Source: an uncultured Pseudomonadota bacterium (GTDB taxonomy: Bacteria; Myxococcota_A; UBA796; JAFGLY01). From it: a DNA stretch of 35,839 nucleotides. The translations under genes and the position numbers were made by a program. Shown here in pieces: positions 1-5,780 of this stretch (position 1 is the stretch's first letter; the number at the start of each line of letters is the position of its first letter). The stretch is from positions 1 to 35,839 of the forward strand of contig CALDOK010000226.1 in the NCBI GenBank assembly GCA_937912125.1, given 5' to 3'. Under the pieces are notes generated by a model. The model did not search any database, was not told the origin of the DNA, and saw only the letters and a program-made list of their open reading frames with translations.

Positions 1-96
1 ATAGCCGCAGTGCTCGCACACCTCGCCACGGAGGATGCCACCGAACAAAGGCGCCCCGGGGGATGGGCCCTTCGGCACGTCGGGGGTAGTGGCCAT
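1..96 (-). CDS. N-terminal fragment of an unknown protein with a CxxC motif (runs off the window)
   Basis: An open frame begins with ATG at 96 and reads leftward off the window for 32 codons. A GGAG Shine-Dalgarno lies 7 nt upstream of the ATG. The first residues are Gly/Pro-rich and end in G-E-V-C-E-H-C-G-Y, whose C-x-x-C suggests the start of a zinc-ribbon or another metal or redox centre. A GGGATACT element sits about 45 nt upstream as a possible -10. Too little is visible to name a family. The start is well supported; the function is unknown. Confidence 0.55.
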   Translation of the reverse strand, partial: MATTPDVPKGPSPGAPLFGGILRGEVCEHCGY

Positions 97-141
97 GGCG
101 TCTCCAGTCGACCGCAGCGAGCGGTGACCCGGGCCGCCGGC

Positions 142-149
142 AGTATCCC
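142..149 (-). promoter_or_regulatory. Candidate -10 element (GGGATACT) for the leftmost gene
   Basis: On the minus strand this reads GGGATACT, about 45 nt before the ATG at 96. It matches the GGGATA(G/C) pattern seen before several other starts in the window. No convincing -35 was found. Confidence 0.3.
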
Positions 150-327
150 ATCCCCACGAGGGGGAACAGCCGCCTCCGACGGATAGAACCGAGGATGGCT
201 GGCGGCGATCGGGCACAGGCTCCCAACCTCGCGGTGCCACGATCCGGGGGTGGCGCGCTGCCCCCGCCACGGGCCTCGAGAAGGACGGCGCCGCGGCTCG
301 TGGTCGGGGCACGACCGCTCACGTGGC

Positions 328-894
328 TCACTCCCCAGCGCCACCCACCGGCCGCAGGTCGAAGGCCATCCGCTGCAGCAGCACCACGGACCGTGCCACC
401 CGCACGGCACCGTCGTCGTGGTCGGTGAGGTACCCGCCGCACAGCAGCTCCGCGAAGCCCTGATCCCCCCACAGCTGCTGGCGGATCTGCACCGAGCACG
501 GATGCCCCACCAGCGCGGCCAGCGCGGCCGCAGCGGCCAGGCCGTCCTCGCCCAGGTGTTCGTGCTCGACTGGCCGTCCGGGCTCCAGCTCCAGGGACAC
601 CCCGGGCCAGGAGCAGCCCTCGAGGGCGCCCAGGCGCACGCTGGAGATCTCGTGCCCGTACTTGCCGAAGCTGCTGGTGACGAACACGGGCTGGCCGTGC
701 AGCCACAGGCGCAGATCTGGGTCCGCCACGATCAGGCTGCGGCCAAAGCGCCCCCCGAGGGTCGCCGCCACCGCTCGGAAGCGGCGCTCCTGAGCCCGCC
801 GACGGGGGACAACCATCGCCAGCAGCCGGCTGCCGATGGCGATGACCACCAGCAAGCCGAAGAGGACCAGCAGCAGCATGAGGAGGCCGGACAT
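328..894 (-). CDS. Membrane-anchored hypothetical protein (188 aa)
   Basis: I do not recognise the family. The chosen ATG at 894 starts directly with a strongly hydrophobic helix (about residues 3-27), followed by a basic stretch (V-P-R-R-R-A-Q-E-R-R). This predicts a single N-terminal membrane anchor with the rest in the cytoplasm. The soluble part of about 160 residues has no motif I can name. The open frame continues upstream into the kinase gene, but that extension is Arg/Gly/Pro-rich antisense-like sequence, so I use the ATG before the hydrophobic helix. There is no clear Shine-Dalgarno; a GGGATATC element ends about 9 nt before the ATG. The gene lies 221 nt downstream of the histidine kinase on the same strand, so it could be the last gene of that operon or have its own promoter. 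Confidence 0.7.
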   Translation of the reverse strand: MSGLLMLLLVLFGLLVVIAIGSRLLAMVVPRRRAQERRFRAVAATLGGRFGRSLIVADPDLRLWLHGQPVFVTSSFGKYGHEISSVRLGALEGCSWPGVSLELEPGRPVEHEHLGEDGLAAAAALAALVGHPCSVQIRQQLWGDQGFAELLCGGYLTDHDDGAVRVARSVVLLQRMAFDLRPVGGAGE

Positions 895-903
895 CAGGAG
901 TTG

Positions 904-911
904 GATATCCC
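904..911 (-). promoter_or_regulatory. Candidate -10 element (GGGATATC) close to a start codon
   Basis: GGGATATC on the minus strand ends about 9 nt before the ATG at 894, which has no recognisable Shine-Dalgarno. If used as a -10 the mRNA would be leaderless or nearly so. Confidence 0.25.
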
Positions 912-1115
912 AGTGTGGGAAGCTCCGCGGAACCCATCCGCCCTCGCCGGTTACCAACCGCACCCCACACCGCCGCCGGGGGTCCCATGGCTCCGCCTGT
1001 GCATCGGCAGCTCGGACTTCGAGCCCATCAGGCGCTGGTCCGTGGCATAGGAGCGGTTCAGCGATTCCCGCCCGAGCAGGGCTGATCCGCCCCCCGACCT
1101 TCACGGGAGCGCCCC

Positions 1116-2519
1116 TCAACCCTGGACCGGCAGCTCCACCTCGAAGCAGGTCGCGCCCGGCGCGCTGGTCACGGTGACCTCGCCGCCGTGGCTGCGCACG
1201 ATGGCACGCACCATGGCCAGGCCCAGGCCGGCACGGCCGGTGGCGCGGCCGGTGGTGAAGAACCGCTCGAAGACCTTGGGCAGGTTGGCGGCTGAGATTC
1301 CCGGGCCGTCGTCCCGGACCTCGATGACGGCGCGCTGGGCCTCGCGCCGAGCCACCACCCGCACGCTCACGCCGGGGCCACCGTGCTGCAAGGCATTGTC
1401 CACCAGGTTGCGCAGGGCCACCCGGAGCTGACTGGGGTTGCCCGCCACCGTGCCGGCGCTGCCCTGGCACGCCAGCCCCTGGTAGCCCAGGAACAGCTCG
1501 GCCAGCAGCGCATCCAGGTCCACCGGATCGCTCCCGCCGCCCTCCTCGGCCCGCGCCAGGTCCAGCAGACCGGACACAAGCCGCTCGAGGCGCCCGAGGT
1601 CAGCCAGGGCGTTGGCCAGGAAGCGCTCCCGCTGGGCCGGGTCCATGTCGGGCTCGTCCCGCAGCAGCTCCACGGTGCCCCGCAGGGTGGTGATGGGGGT
1701 CTTGAACTCGTGGCTGACGTTGCCGGCGAACTCGCTGATATAGCCCAGGCGCTGCTGGAGACGGTCGGTCATGCCCGCGATGTCCAGGCTGAGCTTCCCA
1801 ACCTCGGCCACGTGGGAGCGCTGGGGTCGGGCCAGCTCGCCCACCGCTCCGAGGGAGCCGTCCCGGATCCGATGGCTGGCCCGGGACAGGGCCCGCAGCG
1901 AGCGGCTGAGGATGTGGGCCGACGCCAGGGCCAAGGCGATGGTGGCCAGCAGGGACAAGCCCACGGTGACCAACAGGGGCCAGCCCACCACCCACACGGA
2001 GTGGACCGCCCTGGCCGGGGCCTGGGACACACGCACCGCGCCGATGACCTCGCCGCCGTGCTCCACGGGCACCGCCACGAAGACCCGGGACAGGCCCCGG
2101 CACTCGGCGGCCTCGCAGCCCTTTGGACGCCGCCGCACGGTGTAGGCCTGCTTGCCCGCCAGGGCCTGGGCCACCTCGGCGCGGTCCCGCAGGCCCTGGG
2201 GGTTGTCGCGGGGTGGGGTGCCCAGCACCACGCGCCCATCGGCGTCCAGCAGCTCGACCCGGGAGTGGGAGTCGGCCTCGACCCGTGCGATGGCGGCCCC
2301 CAGGACCTCGAGCTCGTCGTCGTCGGCGCCGGCCAGGGCCGGAGCGGCCAGGTGGGCGATGGCGCGACCCTCGGCGGTGACCTGGCCCCGGGTCTGCAGC
2401 TCGAGCTCCCGGGCCAGGGCGCCGCTCACCAGCGCGGCCAGCAGGGGCAGCAGCAGCACGGTGAGGTGGGAGACGGTCATCCACGCCCGCAGGGGCAGGG
2501 ACGGCAGCCGCAGGCCCAT
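1116..2519 (-). CDS. Sensor histidine kinase (two-component system, 467 aa)
   Basis: This is a membrane histidine kinase that autophosphorylates and should pass phosphate to the response regulator encoded 6 nt upstream. TM1 is at about residues 13-35 and TM2 at about 173-200. They flank a periplasmic sensor region of about 135 residues that has two cysteines five residues apart (E-C-R region, near 135-140). A HAMP-like linker (about 200-258) precedes the HisKA dimerisation helix with the phosphoacceptor motif V-S-H-E-F-K-T-P (His270). The ATPase domain has an N box N-L-V-D-N (371-375), G1 box D-D-G-P-G-I (403-408), F box F-E-R-F-F (417-421) and G2 box G-R-A-G-L-G-L-A-M (428-436). All catalytic boxes are intact. 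The last gene of the tightly packed operon that starts at 5300. The signal sensed is not evident. Confidence 0.95.
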   Translation of the reverse strand: MGLRLPSLPLRAWMTVSHLTVLLLPLLAALVSGALARELELQTRGQVTAEGRAIAHLAAPALAGADDDELEVLGAAIARVEADSHSRVELLDADGRVVLGTPPRDNPQGLRDRAEVAQALAGKQAYTVRRRPKGCEAAECRGLSRVFVAVPVEHGGEVIGAVRVSQAPARAVHSVWVVGWPLLVTVGLSLLATIALALASAHILSRSLRALSRASHRIRDGSLGAVGELARPQRSHVAEVGKLSLDIAGMTDRLQQRLGYISEFAGNVSHEFKTPITTLRGTVELLRDEPDMDPAQRERFLANALADLGRLERLVSGLLDLARAEEGGGSDPVDLDALLAELFLGYQGLACQGSAGTVAGNPSQLRVALRNLVDNALQHGGPGVSVRVVARREAQRAVIEVRDDGPGISAANLPKVFERFFTTGRATGRAGLGLAMVRAIVRSHGGEVTVTSAPGATCFEVELPVQG

Positions 2520-2525
2520 GGAGGC

Positions 2526-3230
2526 TCAGTCCCTGCGCAGGCGGAAGCCCAGGCCGTGCACGGTCTCGATCACGTCGTCCATGCCCGCATCCCGCAGCTT
2601 GGCTCGGATGCGCCGCACATGGGAGTCCACCGTGCGCCCCGAGACAAAGTGGCGCCCCTCGTAGCTGCGGTCCACCAGCTCGTCCCGGCTGTAGGCGCGA
2701 CCGGGGGCGCTCAGCAGGGCCTGGAGCATGCGGAACTCGGTCAGCGTGAGGCCCAGATCCACCCCGTTGACCGTGCAGCGGTGGGCCTGGGAGTCGAGCC
2801 GCAGGGGCCCCATGGACATCACCTCAGAGACGGCCTGATCTTCGGCGGGAGGCAGCGGAGGGGCCTGGCTGCGCCGCAGCACGGCGCGCACCCGGCTGAC
2901 CAGCTCCCGGGGAGAGAAGGGCTTGGTGACGTAGTCGTCGCCCCCCAGCTCGAGCCCCAGCACCCGGTCGAGCTCCTCGGCCTTGGAGGACAGGAACACG
3001 ATGGGCACCCGGGAGCTTCGCCGCAGCTGGCGGCAGACCTCGAGGCCGTCCAGCTCGGGCATCATGATGTCCAGCACCACCAGATCGGCCGGCTGCTGAG
3101 CGAAGCTGCGCAGGGCCTCGGCCCCGTCGCCGGCCTCGCTGAGCTCGTAGCCCTCGCGGCGCAGGGCATAGCCCAGCATCTCGCGCAGGTGCGGGTCGTC
3201 GTCCACCAACAGGATGCGGGCTTTGCTCAT
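2526..3230 (-). CDS. OmpR/PhoB-family response regulator (234 aa)
   Basis: This is a DNA-binding response regulator, the probable partner of the adjacent histidine kinase. The receiver domain (about 1-120) has the acidic pocket D10-D11-D12, the phosphoacceptor Asp54 in V-V-L-D-I-M-M-P, Ser81, and Lys103 in T-K-P-F. The C-terminal winged-helix domain (about 135-232) contains L-T-L-T-E-F-R-M-L-Q-A-L-L and the recognition region S-G-R-T-V-D-S-H-V-R-R-I-R-A-K-L-R, as in OmpR/PhoB proteins. Its ATG overlaps the stop of the upstream 211-aa gene by 4 nt (ATGA), indicating translational coupling. Candidate targets include the inverted repeats upstream of the operon (5324-5336, 5405-5579); that link is inference. 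Confidence 0.96.
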   Translation of the reverse strand: MSKARILLVDDDPHLREMLGYALRREGYELSEAGDGAEALRSFAQQPADLVVLDIMMPELDGLEVCRQLRRSSRVPIVFLSSKAEELDRVLGLELGGDDYVTKPFSPRELVSRVRAVLRRSQAPPLPPAEDQAVSEVMSMGPLRLDSQAHRCTVNGVDLGLTLTEFRMLQALLSAPGRAYSRDELVDRSYEGRHFVSGRTVDSHVRRIRAKLRDAGMDDVIETVHGLGFRLRRD

Positions 3231-3862
3231 GGCTGGGCGGCGGCCTGGGTGTGGGGTGGACCGGCCCCCAGGCTGGAGATCTCCTCGATGGCACGGGCGC
3301 GGGCATGCAGCTCCCGAAGGCGCTGCTGCACGGCCTGCGCCGCCTCGTCGCGGATCTCCGAGAGGGCCAGCAGACCTACCTGTATACGGAGCCGGTGCAC
3401 ACCGCCAAGCACGGCGTCCAGCTCACTGGCGGCGCGCTCCCGGGCCGCGGCCAGCGCGGCCAGGTCGGTGGCCACCGCGGCTGCATCCTCCCCCGTGCTG
3501 CGCAGATCGTCCAGGATGCGATCCACCATGGCGATGCGGGCGTCGGCGGCCTCGAGGGCCCGGCGCAGGTCACCCAGCTCACCAGCCCAGCCCACGCTCA
3601 CCCCCTGCTCCTTCTGCTGGATCAGCAGCTCGTCCAGGGCCCCGAACGCACGGCCGATGGCCTGGGCCTTGGGTCCTCCAAAGGGGGCGGGAGCCTCGCG
3701 GGCCCCCAGCAAGCCCAGCAGCAGCGGCCAGGCCGCCAGGGCCGAGACGGCGGTGCCGCGGGGGTGGCCCGCCCGCAGCAGCAAGGCGCCCACCGCCAGC
3801 CCCAGGATCAGGTAGACCCCAGCAGCACCGGCCCAGCTTGGCAGGCCCAGCCAGGTCACCAT
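3227..3862 (-). CDS. Membrane protein with cytoplasmic coiled coil (211 aa), TCS-operon partner
   Basis: I do not recognise the family. Two hydrophobic helices lie near the N-terminus (about 10-30 and 38-53). They are followed by about 140 residues of Ala/Glu/Arg-rich heptad-like sequence that predicts long helices or a coiled coil, and the protein ends in a Gly/Pro/Ala tail. The shape, two TM helices plus a helical rod, resembles signalling or scaffold proteins, but I see no methyl-accepting or enzymatic motif. The gene overlaps its upstream neighbour by 7 nt and the response regulator by 4 nt. Its product is therefore made in step with the two-component pair and could be a sensor accessory or a structural partner. 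Confidence 0.85.
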   Translation of the reverse strand: MVTWLGLPSWAGAAGVYLILGLAVGALLLRAGHPRGTAVSALAAWPLLLGLLGAREAPAPFGGPKAQAIGRAFGALDELLIQQKEQGVSVGWAGELGDLRRALEAADARIAMVDRILDDLRSTGEDAAAVATDLAALAAARERAASELDAVLGGVHRLRIQVGLLALSEIRDEAAQAVQQRLRELHARARAIEEISSLGAGPPHTQAAAQP

Positions 3863-4608
3863 CCACCCCGCTCGGGGGCGGCGGCCGCGCGCGAGGAGCA
3901 GTCCCGGGGCTGGCCGTCGGCGTCGGTGGGGACCCGCCCCTTCAGGCGATTGCCCAGGCCGGTGAACACATCCCCGGAGCGGGGGCAGAGCACGGTGAGC
4001 TCGGCGCCAGGGGTGACCACGAAGGGCCGCAGCATCCAGCCGCTCTGGGCCATCACCAGGCCCAGCAGGCCGACGGTGGCCAGGGTGGGGCCGAAGCGCA
4101 GCTTCCCACCGGGGGAGAGGGCCTTGGCCACGGTGACCAGGCCGGGCAGGCCCACCAGGCTCAAGCCGCTGGCCAGCATCAGGATCGCCACCACATAGGG
4201 CGGATCCAGGCTGTAGATCAGCCAGAAAACCGGCGCCAGGGCCGTGGACAGCAGGGCCACGCGCGCGCAGCCCACCAGGGCCGCCAGGCCCGCCCGCCAG
4301 GTGGACACCGAGCGGCCCTCCTGGGCATGCAGCACACGCAGCGCGGGCAGGCTGACCACGGCGGCCAGAAGCAACACCGCGGGCAGCTTGACACCGGCGT
4401 ATAGCAGCTGCCAGCCGCCATCGTAGGAACCCACCACCGCGCCGAACAGACCGGCTCCCAGCAGCAGCAGGACGAGCAAAGGCCCTACCACCGCGCCGGC
4501 CGACCCAGGGTGTTCGTGGCGGCTCACGAGACGATCGGGACGGGTCAAGACGTCCACGGCGATGGACAACAGGCTGGGCTGGTTCATGGGATCTCCGAGG
4601 GGGTTCAT
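3856..4608 (-). CDS. Multi-TM membrane protein, Yip1-like (250 aa)
   Basis: This polytopic membrane protein has about five predicted TM helices (roughly 40-62, 70-92, 110-130, 135-158, 170-190) and a charged C-terminal tail. The N-terminal soluble segment (L-S-I-A-V-D-V-L-T-R-P-D) followed by a TM bundle recalls Yip1-type proteins; that assignment is tentative. It shares a pattern with the next upstream gene product (A-G-x-x-L-P-A-V-x-L ... P-A-L-x-V-L-H-x-x-x-G), so the two are probably diverged duplicates. The start is fixed by a 4-nt ATGA overlap with the upstream gene's stop (4605-4608). The open frame extends further upstream, but that part is shadow sequence over the neighbouring gene. 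The function is unknown; the coupling to the two-component genes is the main clue. Confidence 0.85.
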   Translation of the reverse strand: MNPLGDPMNQPSLLSIAVDVLTRPDRLVSRHEHPGSAGAVVGPLLVLLLLGAGLFGAVVGSYDGGWQLLYAGVKLPAVLLLAAVVSLPALRVLHAQEGRSVSTWRAGLAALVGCARVALLSTALAPVFWLIYSLDPPYVVAILMLASGLSLVGLPGLVTVAKALSPGGKLRFGPTLATVGLLGLVMAQSGWMLRPFVVTPGAELTVLCPRSGDVFTGLGNRLKGRVPTDADGQPRDCSSRAAAAPERGGW

Positions 4609-5300
4609 CCGGCCATCTCCCTCAGCCAGTGGATGGCCATCCAGGTCAGGCGGGCGCCGATCAGGGTGGTGAGCAAGGTCCAGGCCCACAGCAGCCCACC
4701 CAGGGCGCGCTCCTGGCCCCCCGCGGCAACCTCCATGTCCCGCAACCGGCGACGGGCCGCGGCCAGGCCCAGCCAGCCGGCCAGGGCCAGGCTGTAGAAC
4801 ATCAGCTCGGTGCCCAGCAGGCTGGTCAAGGCGAAGAACAGCACCACGGCCGCCAGCCCGCCGGCCAGGCGACCAGCCTCCATCCAGGCCTCGCACAGGG
4901 CATGCAGGAGCTTGGCGGGAGCGGCGGCCAGACCCTGGTGTTGATGCAGCACCAGCAGCGCCGGCGCGCCGATGACCCCGGGCAGCAGCGCCAGCCCCAG
5001 GATCACCGCCGGCAACAGCAGGCCCGCCTGCAGCGTGCCCTTGCCCGCGGCTCCGGCCAGCCCGAGCAGCAGAAAGCCTGCCCCCGCCTGGGCCACGCGC
5101 CAGGCGCTGGGGAAGGGCTCGGCGGTCCAGGGAGCGGCCGGATGCGGGGTGGCCGCAGGGGGCGTGGCCATGCGCGGGCTGGGAAGCTCCGAGGGGCCGA
5201 GCTCGGGGAGACTGAGTTCCCCTGGTTTGGGCAGCGCGATCGCCGGAACCGAGGGCGTGGGCGCTGAGCGCTCAGGGTTCAGCTGAGGGGCGGGCTGCAC
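4605..5300 (-). CDS. Multi-TM membrane protein with Pro-rich N-terminus (231 aa), first gene of the TCS operon
   Basis: The protein has a Pro/Ala/Ser-rich cytoplasmic-looking N-terminus (residues 1 to about 65) and then about five hydrophobic helices. I place the start at GTG 5300 because a perfect AGGAGG lies 4 nt upstream. The frame stays open further upstream, but only by running through the three tandem repeats at 5405-5579, which gives implausible repeated peptide. The TM region shares the pattern L-P-A-V-x-L ... P-A-L-L-V-L-H-x-H-Q-G with the downstream 250-aa protein, suggesting an old tandem duplication. This is the first gene of the operon that ends in the response regulator and kinase. 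An inverted repeat GGTCA-aca-TGACC lies about 24 nt upstream. Confidence 0.85.
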   Translation of the reverse strand: MQPAPQLNPERSAPTPSVPAIALPKPGELSLPELGPSELPSPRMATPPAATPHPAAPWTAEPFPSAWRVAQAGAGFLLLGLAGAAGKGTLQAGLLLPAVILGLALLPGVIGAPALLVLHQHQGLAAAPAKLLHALCEAWMEAGRLAGGLAAVVLFFALTSLLGTELMFYSLALAGWLGLAAARRRLRDMEVAAGGQERALGGLLWAWTLLTTLIGARLTWMAIHWLREMAG

Positions 5301-5323
5301 GGGACCTCCTGGGGGCGAGTCAC

Positions 5324-5336
5324 GGTCAACATGACC
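5324..5336. promoter_or_regulatory. Candidate operator: GGTCA-aca-TGACC inverted repeat
   Basis: A perfect 5-bp inverted repeat with a 3-nt spacer lies about 24 nt upstream of the GTG start at 5300. Its position suits a repressor or response-regulator site. This is a prediction from symmetry only. Confidence 0.3.
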
Positions 5337-5404
5337 CGCGGCGGTGCGCAGGCCGGGGCGGCGCCGTGCCCAGGCTCCCCAGAGTCGGTGCAGGAAGCGT
5401 GCAG

Positions 5405-5579
5405 GCGCTCGATCATGGGCACCCTGACGCCCAGGGTCCGAGGAATCGAGCGCCCTGGCCCACACAAGCGCTCGATCATGGGCACCCTGACGCCCAGGGT
5501 CGGGAGAATCGAGCGCTCTGGCCCACACAAGCGCTCGATCATGGGCACCCTGACGCCCAGGGTAGGGGGAATCGAGCGT
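5405..5579. repeat. Three tandem 49-nt nested stem-loop repeats, period 63 bp
   Basis: The copies occupy 5405-5453, 5468-5516 and 5531-5579; the first two are followed by a 14-nt linker ending in TGGCCCACACAA. Each copy has outer arms GCGCTCGAT and ATCGAGCGC (the last base differs in copy 3) and inner arms ACCCTG and CAGGGT around the loop ACGCC. The 7 nt between the left arms (CATGGGC) are constant. The 7 nt between the right arms vary (CCGAGGA, CGGGAGA, AGGGGGA). The predicted fold is a 9-bp stem, a 7x7 internal loop, a 6-bp stem and a 5-nt loop. An alternative TGGGC/GCCCA pairing competes with the inner stem. Confidence 0.85.
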
Positions 5580-5780
5580 TCGTGGTCGGAGCTCGCGGCT
5601 GCACCGTGGTTCCGCTCTCCTCGTTCATGGTCTCTCCAGGCTTGGCAGGGATGCCTCACCGTCGCGGGTGCTTCCGGGCTCCATACACAGCGGACCGGTA
5701 GCGGAGGCCGAGCACCGCCGATACGCCACATCCAAGGTCACTCGGCTGTCACCCGTCACCGAGCGGCCCCGGAGATACCC

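Larger units (their letters stand above)
5301..5780. other. 480-bp divergent intergenic region with tandem nested inverted repeats
   Basis: This region separates the minus-strand TCS operon (start 5300) from the plus-strand MopE-repeat lipoprotein gene (start 5781). It holds a short palindrome (5324-5336), the three 63-bp repeats (5405-5579), and three GTCAC pentamers in the last 50 nt. Frames are open through it on both strands, but only as low-complexity or repeated peptide without signal sequences. I find no gene here. Confidence 0.6.

Noticed and set aside
97..327. Possible small gene or terminator between the leftmost gene and the 188-aa gene
   Set aside because: Only low-complexity frames are open; GGGGG/CCCCC around 245-265 could pair but gives a long loop and no T-tract.
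895..1115. Upstream extension of the 188-aa membrane protein into the kinase gene
   Set aside because: The extension is Arg/Pro/Gly-rich and overlaps the kinase coding sequence in another frame. The ATG at 894 starts directly at a membrane helix.
1383..3815. 810-codon open frame on the plus strand opposite the kinase and regulator genes
   Set aside because: It is a GC-driven shadow; the peptide is Gln/Gly/His-rich without domains, while the minus strand encodes complete kinase and regulator motifs.
5405..5579. Possible CRISPR array (three regularly spaced repeats)
   Set aside because: The whole 63-bp period is repeated, including the 14-nt linker. There are no unique spacers of 25-45 nt, the repeats have nested symmetry, and no cas genes are nearby.
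5331..5780. In-frame upstream extension of the first stalk lipoprotein through the tandem repeats
   Set aside because: It would bury the clear signal peptide and lipobox at 5781. The extension is repeated low-complexity peptide with no ribosome site, and it is open because the repeat period (63) is a multiple of three.
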